A stretch of 64,000 bases of DNA from Streptomyces sp. Tu6071 (GTDB lineage: Bacteria > Actinomycetota > Actinomycetes > Streptomycetales > Streptomycetaceae): the NCBI RefSeq assembly GCF_000213055.1, contig NZ_CM001165.1, forward strand, positions 6,751,445 through 6,815,444, written 5' to 3'. Of the stretch, positions 59,209 through 64,000 are shown one piece after another. The notes under the pieces are model-generated. The model worked only from the letters and a program-made list of their open reading frames with translations. It was not told the DNA's origin and ran no database searches. The translations under genes and the position numbers were made by a program. The stretch's first letter is position 1. Each line of letters begins with the position of its first letter.

Positions 59209-59602
59209 GAAGCAAGGGTGTCATCCACCCGGCCGACCGGTGACCTCGTTCGACGTCCGTTCACTCAGGTGTCCTCCCCACGCCACCCAACCCTCGCCGA
59301 GCGCCCCGAAAACCCGTACGACCTCCCCGGGGGCCCCGTCCTCCCACCTGGCGGAAAACCCTCCGCACGACCAGCCGTCCCACGTGCCGGAGCACACCGG
59401 CCCCCTGTTGTCCATGTCCCGCGGCACCCCTTCCCACCAGCACCTCGTCCCTCTCCCACCCTGGTGCCGGGACCGCGTCCGTGGCATCGTCCTTCGCAGC
59501 GCCCGGTCCGCCGGCCCGGCGCGGTCCGCCGAGGCCGGCACCGGGCCCCTCACCGACCCCGACGCGGCACAGCCGCCGCGTACCGCCCCTTGGAGCCGCC
59601 CC
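59209..59602 (+). promoter_or_regulatory. 394-bp divergent intergenic region
   Basis: Lies between the GH31-like gene and acetoacetyl-CoA synthetase and must hold both promoters. I could not pick out a reliable -35/-10 pair or an operator. Confidence 0.35.
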
Positions 59603-61582
59603 GTGAGCACCGCAGCCCAGCCGCCCCAGCCCCTGTGGGAACCAGGACAGGACCGCGCGGCGAGCGCCGCCGTCACCCGGTTCCAGACCTGGGCGGCCGA
59701 GCACCACGGCGCCCCCGCCGAGGGGGGCTACCCGGCCCTGCACCGCTGGTCGGTCGAGCACCTCGACACCTTCTGGCAGTCCGTCGCCGAGTGGTTCGAC
59801 GTCCGTTTCTCGACACCGTACGAGGACGTGCTCGCCGACCGCTCGATGCCCGGCGCCCGCTGGTTCACCGGCTCCCGCCTCAACTACGCCGAACACGCCC
59901 TGCGCACCGCCGAGGAGCCCTTCCTCGCGGGCGAGGCCGCCCTCCTGCACGTCGACGAGACCCACGGCCCCGAGCCGATGACGTGGGCCGAACTGCGCCG
60001 CCAGGTCGGCTCCCTCGCCGCGGCCCTGCGCGCGCGGGGAGTGCGGCCGGGCGACCGCGTCAGCGGCTACCTGCCCAACGTCCCGCAGGCCATCGTCTCC
60101 GTCCTCGCCACCGCCGCCGTCGGCGCCGTCTGGACCTCCTGCGCCCCCGACTTCGGCGCCCGCAGCGTCCTCGACCGCTTCCGCCAGGTCGAACCCGTCG
60201 TCCTCATCGCCGTCGACGGCTACCGCTACGGGGGCAAGGAGCACGACCGTACGGACGTGGTCGCCGAACTGCGCGCCGAACTTCCCACCGTCCGCACCTT
60301 CGTCCACGTCCCGCTTCTCGGCACCCCCGCCCCCGAGGGCGCCGAGACCTGGGCCGACGTCGTCGCCGGCGACGAGGAGCCCGTCTTCGAACAGGTCCCC
60401 TTCGACCACCCCCTGTGGGTCCTCTACTCCTCCGGCACCACCGGACTGCCGAAGGCGATCGTCCAGTCCCAGGGCGGCATCCTCGTCGAACACCTCAAAC
60501 AGCTCGGACTCCACTGCGACCTGAGCACCGGCGACCGCTTCTTCTGGTACACGTCCACCGGCTGGATGATGTGGAACTTCCTCGTCTCGGGCCTCCTGAC
60601 CGGATCGACCCTCGTCCTGTACGACGGCAGCCCGGCCTTCCCGGACACGGCCGCCCAGTGGCGCGTCGCCGAGACCACGGGCGCGACCCTCTTCGGCACC
60701 TCGGCCGCCTACGTCATGGCCTCGCGCAAGGCGGGCCTGCACCCCGCCCGCGACTTCGACCTCAGCCGCGTCCGCTGCGTCGCCACCACCGGCTCCCCGC
60801 TGCCCCCGGACGGCTTCCGCTGGCTCCACGACGAGGCGGGGGAGGACGTGTGGATCGCCTCCGTCAGCGGCGGCACCGACGTGTGCAGCTGCTTCGCCGG
60901 AGCCGTCCCCACCCTCCCCGTGCACATCGGGGAACTCCAGGCCCCCGCCCTCGGCGTCGACCTCCAGGCATGGGACCCCGGGGGCAGGCCGCTCGTGGAC
61001 GAGGTCGGGGAACTCGTCGTCACCCGGCCCATGCCCTCCATGCCCATCCGCTTCTGGAACGACCCGGACGGGACTCGCTACCACGACAGCTACTTCGACA
61101 CCTACCCCGGCGTCTGGCGGCACGGCGACTGGATCACCCTGACCGGACACGGCTCCGTGATCATCCACGGCCGCTCGGACTCGACCCTCAACCGCGGCGG
61201 CGTCCGCATGGGCTCCGCCGACATCTACGAGGTCGTCGAACGGCTCCCGGAGATCCGCGAATCGCTCGTCGTCGGCGTCGAACAGCCCGACGGCGGCTAC
61301 TGGATGCCCCTCTTCGTCCAGCTCGCCGAGGGCGCCGTGCTCGACGACGCCCTCCGCACCCGTCTCGCCACCGCACTGCGCACCGAGCTGTCCCCGCGCC
61401 ACGTACCGGACGAGGTCATCGCGGTACCGGCGATCCCGCACACCCTCACCGGCAAGCGCCTGGAGGTCCCCGTCAAGCGACTGCTGCAGGGAACCCCTCT
61501 GGAGAAGGCAGTCAACCCCGGCTCGGTTGACGATGTGGAACTCCTGCGCGGCTATGAACGTTTGGGGCGCGCACACTCCTGA
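59603..61582 (+). CDS. Acetoacetyl-CoA synthetase
   Basis: Activates acetoacetate to acetoacetyl-CoA with ATP and CoA. 659 residues, family length. AMP-binding motif YSSGTTGLPKAIVQS at about residue 275, FFWYTSTGWMMWNFLVSG and VWIASVSGGTDVCSCF (adenine/acyl pocket), HGRSDSTLNRGGVRMG (hinge) and the C-terminal Lys in HTLTGKRLEVPVK. GTG at 59603 with GGAG at 59592-59595; a longer in-frame reading upstream has no ribosome-binding site. Belongs to ketone-body/PHB-like carbon use. Confidence 0.93.
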   Translation: MSTAAQPPQPLWEPGQDRAASAAVTRFQTWAAEHHGAPAEGGYPALHRWSVEHLDTFWQSVAEWFDVRFSTPYEDVLADRSMPGARWFTGSRLNYAEHALRTAEEPFLAGEAALLHVDETHGPEPMTWAELRRQVGSLAAALRARGVRPGDRVSGYLPNVPQAIVSVLATAAVGAVWTSCAPDFGARSVLDRFRQVEPVVLIAVDGYRYGGKEHDRTDVVAELRAELPTVRTFVHVPLLGTPAPEGAETWADVVAGDEEPVFEQVPFDHPLWVLYSSGTTGLPKAIVQSQGGILVEHLKQLGLHCDLSTGDRFFWYTSTGWMMWNFLVSGLLTGSTLVLYDGSPAFPDTAAQWRVAETTGATLFGTSAAYVMASRKAGLHPARDFDLSRVRCVATTGSPLPPDGFRWLHDEAGEDVWIASVSGGTDVCSCFAGAVPTLPVHIGELQAPALGVDLQAWDPGGRPLVDEVGELVVTRPMPSMPIRFWNDPDGTRYHDSYFDTYPGVWRHGDWITLTGHGSVIIHGRSDSTLNRGGVRMGSADIYEVVERLPEIRESLVVGVEQPDGGYWMPLFVQLAEGAVLDDALRTRLATALRTELSPRHVPDEVIAVPAIPHTLTGKRLEVPVKRLLQGTPLEKAVNPGSVDDVELLRGYERLGRAHS

Positions 61583-61691
61583 ATCGCTCGCCGCCGCCCC
61601 GGAACAGCCCCGGGGCGGCGGGCCCGCGACGGTCGCCGAGGGGCGTTGTCAGTGCCGCCGCCTACGGTGTGCGATCAAGTGAAGGCACTCC

Positions 61692-62666
61692 GTGAGGGAG
61701 CGCCTCGACGACGCACCAGGAGGCCCCCATGGCCCGCCAACGCACCGCCCCCGCCCCGACCGCCACGGCCGGCGGCTCGACCGCGTCGACCGCGAACTCG
61801 TCGGCGCCCTCGCCCTCCTCGCGGAGGAGGAGGACTACCACGGCATGACCCGCTACGGAGCCCCCCGCTTCCACGACCACACGCAGTACCTCGACTCCGT
61901 CGACACGGTCCTCAGATCCCGCAGGACAGGGGGCCGCCGCACCCGCGTCGGTCTCCTCGACCCCGAGGAGTACGCGGCCTATTGCGCCGGCTCAGGACTC
62001 GACCCCGGTGTCCCGGAGAGCCGACAGCGCTTCACCGAGCACCTCGTCGAGACCGGCGCGACCCTGCCGTACGAGGGCCGTCCCCTCGCCGACCTCCTGC
62101 CCGACCTCGCCCACCTCGCTCTGCGCCGGGCCACGTTCGCCTACGCGGGCGAACTCCTCGACGCGGCGGGACGCTGCGAGGAGTGCGGCGAGATCCTCGC
62201 GAGAGCCGCCTTCGACCGCGCCTCGGAACTGCTCACGGCGGCCTGCCACGCCCTCGGCGCGGGCCGCCACCACCTGGTGTGCAGTACGAGCACGCAAGCG
62301 GGCCCCCTTCTCGCCGAGTTCGACATCGACACGGTCCCGGGCACGTGGCCGCACCCGGAGGAGTCCGCGGCCCTGGACCTCACCACCGTTCTCGCCGCCG
62401 CACTCGCGGCGGGGCTGCCCTGCGGGCTCGTCGCCCGCACGAGCGGACCCGACGCCAGTGACGCCGTGCGCGGCTGGCGGCTGCGCGAGCACACCCTGCG
62501 CCCCCTCACCGCCGCCGAGGTCTTCGACGCCTACTGCACGGACACCGAGACCGGCGAGCCCATCCCGCCGGAGCCGGGCGTCGACTACCGCGCGGCGCCC
62601 GTCCTGACGCCCCCGCGCACTCCCTCTCACGACCACGGCCGCGACGGGGAGGACGCACAGGAATGA
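61692..62666 (+). CDS. Conserved unknown protein; start ambiguous
   Basis: 324 residues as read from GTG 61692 (GAAGG upstream). Conserved-looking parts are DRELVGALALLAEEEDYHGM, GRCEECGEILARAAF, and FDAYCTDTETGEP near the end; no domain I can name. A stronger start, AGGAGG with ATG at 61729, is in another frame and reads MARQRTAPAPTATAGG before stopping near 61848. If the true protein starts there, an indel lies between about 61730 and 61785. Between acetoacetyl-CoA synthetase and ptsI; role unknown. Confidence 0.72.
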   Translation: MRERLDDAPGGPHGPPTHRPRPDRHGRRLDRVDRELVGALALLAEEEDYHGMTRYGAPRFHDHTQYLDSVDTVLRSRRTGGRRTRVGLLDPEEYAAYCAGSGLDPGVPESRQRFTEHLVETGATLPYEGRPLADLLPDLAHLALRRATFAYAGELLDAAGRCEECGEILARAAFDRASELLTAACHALGAGRHHLVCSTSTQAGPLLAEFDIDTVPGTWPHPEESAALDLTTVLAAALAAGLPCGLVARTSGPDASDAVRGWRLREHTLRPLTAAEVFDAYCTDTETGEPIPPEPGVDYRAAPVLTPPRTPSHDHGRDGEDAQE

Positions 62667-62706
62667 ACCACGCACACGCATGAGGCCGCGGTTCTCCGGC
62701 GACCGC

Positions 62707-64000
62707 CTACTCGCCGGAGAGCACGGCCCCCGCCGCCCGCCGCGCCTCCTCGGCCCCGTCCTCGGCCCGCGCCGCGCCCGCCGCCCGCTCGCACTGGGCG
62801 CGCGTGTACTTCGCCAGGGTGGAACGGACGTAGGGGAGCGCCGTGGGACTCATCGACAAGGAGGTGACGCCAAGCCCCGTCAGCACACACGCGAGGAGCG
62901 GATCGGCCGCGGCCTCGCCGCACACCCCGCACGTCTTCCCCGCCTCGGCCGCCGCACGGGCGGAGGCGGCGATCAAATCGAGCAGCGCGGGCTGCCACGG
63001 GTCCTGCCAGCGGGCCACGGCGCCCACCTGCCGGTCCGCCGCGAAGGTGTACTGGGCGAGATCGTTGGTGCCGAGCGAGACGAACTCCACCTCCCGCAGG
63101 ATCGCCCCGGTCCGCAGCGCGGCGGCGGGAATCTCCACCATGGCCCCGGACTTCGCGTGCAGCCCCGCCGCCCGGCACGCCTCGGCGAAGGCCCGCGCGT
63201 CCGCCCGGTCGGCCACCATCGGAGCCATGACCTCCAGGTGCACGGGGAGTCCTTCGGCCGCACTCGCCAGCGCGGTCAGTTGGTCCCGCAGCACCTCGGG
63301 ACGGTCGAGGAGCGCCCGCAGCCCCCGCACACCCAGCGCGGGATTGGGCTCGTCCGAGGGGTGGAGGAACGCCAGCGGCTTGTCCGCGCCCGCGTCCAGG
63401 ACGCGGACCACGACCCGCCGGTCCGGGAACGCCTCCAGCACGGAGCGGTACACCGCCGTCTGCTGCTCCACGGAGGGCGCCCGCTCGCTGTCGTCGAGAT
63501 AGAGGAACTCGGTACGGAACAACCCCACCCCCTCCGCACCTGCCTCGACGGCGGCGGCCACGTCGGAGGGCCCCCCGATATTGGCGAGCAGCGGCACCCG
63601 GTGGCCGTCCGAGGTGACGCCGGGACCCGTGCTCGCGGCCAGGGCCGCCTTCCGCTCGGCGGCCAGGGCCTCCAACTCCTCGCGCTTGCGCGGCCCGGGG
63701 GAGACGAACACCTCCCCGGCGCTCCCGTCCACGGCCACCGTCGTCCCCTCGGCGAGTTCCGTCGCGCCCGGGAGCGCCACGACGGCCGGTACGCCGAGGG
63801 CGCGGGCGAGGATGGCGCTGTGGCTCGTCGGGCCGCCCTCCTCGGTGATGAAGCCGAGCACGAGTGCCGGGTCGAGCAGCGCCGTGTCGGCGGGCGCGAG
63901 GTCCCGGGCGACGAGTACATAGGGCTCGTCGCTGTCGGGAACCCCTGGCATCGGCACACCGAGGAGTCGCGCCACGATGCGATTGCGCACGTCGTCGAGG
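62707..64000 (-). CDS. ptsI: Phosphoenolpyruvate-protein phosphotransferase (PTS Enzyme I), 5' end cut by window edge
   Basis: Enzyme I passes phosphate from PEP to HPr, starting PTS sugar uptake. The readable 431 residues cover the end of the N-terminal domain with the phospho-His in EGGPTSHSAILARA, and the whole PEP-binding domain: EFVSLGTNDLAQYTFAADR and the catalytic Cys in CGVCGEAAADP. The frame stays open (..LDDVRNRIVARLL) to the window edge, so the true start lies beyond 64000. Last on the minus strand; the preceding gene converges on it. Confidence 0.95.
   Translation of the reverse strand, partial: LDDVRNRIVARLLGVPMPGVPDSDEPYVLVARDLAPADTALLDPALVLGFITEEGGPTSHSAILARALGVPAVVALPGATELAEGTTVAVDGSAGEVFVSPGPRKREELEALAAERKAALAASTGPGVTSDGHRVPLLANIGGPSDVAAAVEAGAEGVGLFRTEFLYLDDSERAPSVEQQTAVYRSVLEAFPDRRVVVRVLDAGADKPLAFLHPSDEPNPALGVRGLRALLDRPEVLRDQLTALASAAEGLPVHLEVMAPMVADRADARAFAEACRAAGLHAKSGAMVEIPAAALRTGAILREVEFVSLGTNDLAQYTFAADRQVGAVARWQDPWQPALLDLIAASARAAAEAGKTCGVCGEAAADPLLACVLTGLGVTSLSMSPTALPYVRSTLAKYTRAQCERAAGAARAEDGAEEARRAAGAVLSGE

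Noticed and set aside
61729..61848. Independent small gene starting at a good AGGAGG-ATG
   Set aside because: The peptide is low-complexity Thr/Ala/Ser and overlaps the conserved frame; more likely a frameshifted N-terminus or spurious.

Overview
The window is a stretch of actinobacterial chromosome, almost certainly from a Streptomyces. The evidence is very high G+C with strong third-position bias, GTG starts, RbpA with a sigma-R promoter in front, an FMN-riboswitch rib operon containing ribM, a conservon (cvnABCD), and the PTS gene ptsI next to an acetoacetyl-CoA synthetase. As I remember it (not checked), the gene order resembles the ptsI to rbpA to rib region of the S. coelicolor core chromosome. 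I see no rRNA, tRNA, transposase, integrase or CRISPR array.

Layout. 0-7.4 kb: a GH6 cellulase-like secreted protein, a nucleobase permease, a thioesterase, an MFS exporter divergent from a ROK regulator with a perfect palindromic operator between them, and an ECF41-type sigma factor. 7.5-13.4 kb: FMN riboswitch, ribD-ribE-ribM-ribBA-ribH, then hisE and hisG. 13.5-19.8 kb: a PH-domain membrane protein, two overlapping CNNM/CorC-type membrane proteins, a CbxX/EccA-type AAA ATPase and a uridine-kinase-like enzyme. 20-26.4 kb: a Tat-exported C39-like peptidase, an acyl-CoA dehydrogenase, two unknown proteins, an Lrp/AsnC regulator and a YtcJ-like amidohydrolase. 27-29.1 kb: polyprenol-phosphate mannosyltransferase, FxsA and RbpA. 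29.3-34 kb: a UMF1-type transporter, a GDPD phosphodiesterase, and a YczE membrane protein divergent from its probable MocR-type regulator. 34-41.4 kb: an FtsK-like ATPase with a broken P-loop plus a tiny membrane protein, ankyrin and HEAT-repeat proteins, and a YhgE/Pip membrane protein paired with a degenerate ABC ATPase.

41.4-50 kb carries the most unusual locus: an 18-bp tandem repeat followed by three co-directional genes that look like kleisin, MukE-like (KITE) and a 1640-residue SMC/MukB-like ATPase. This is the order of Mks/Wadjet loci, but no JetD/MksG nuclease gene is present. 50-55 kb is the conservon: sensor kinase, roadblock, DUF742 and Ras-like GTPase. 55-64 kb holds an Mpo1-like protein, a VanX-like dipeptidase, a NUDIX hydrolase, a GH31-fold protein that appears to have lost both catalytic acids and gained a 10-residue repeat block, acetoacetyl-CoA synthetase, an unknown protein and ptsI, which runs off the right edge.

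In three places (GH6 N-terminus, FxsA N-terminus, and the gene before ptsI) the best ribosome-binding site and start codon lie one frame away from the conserved coding frame. These are either real frameshifts or base-call errors in GC tracts. All family assignments come from reading motifs in the translations; no database search was run.
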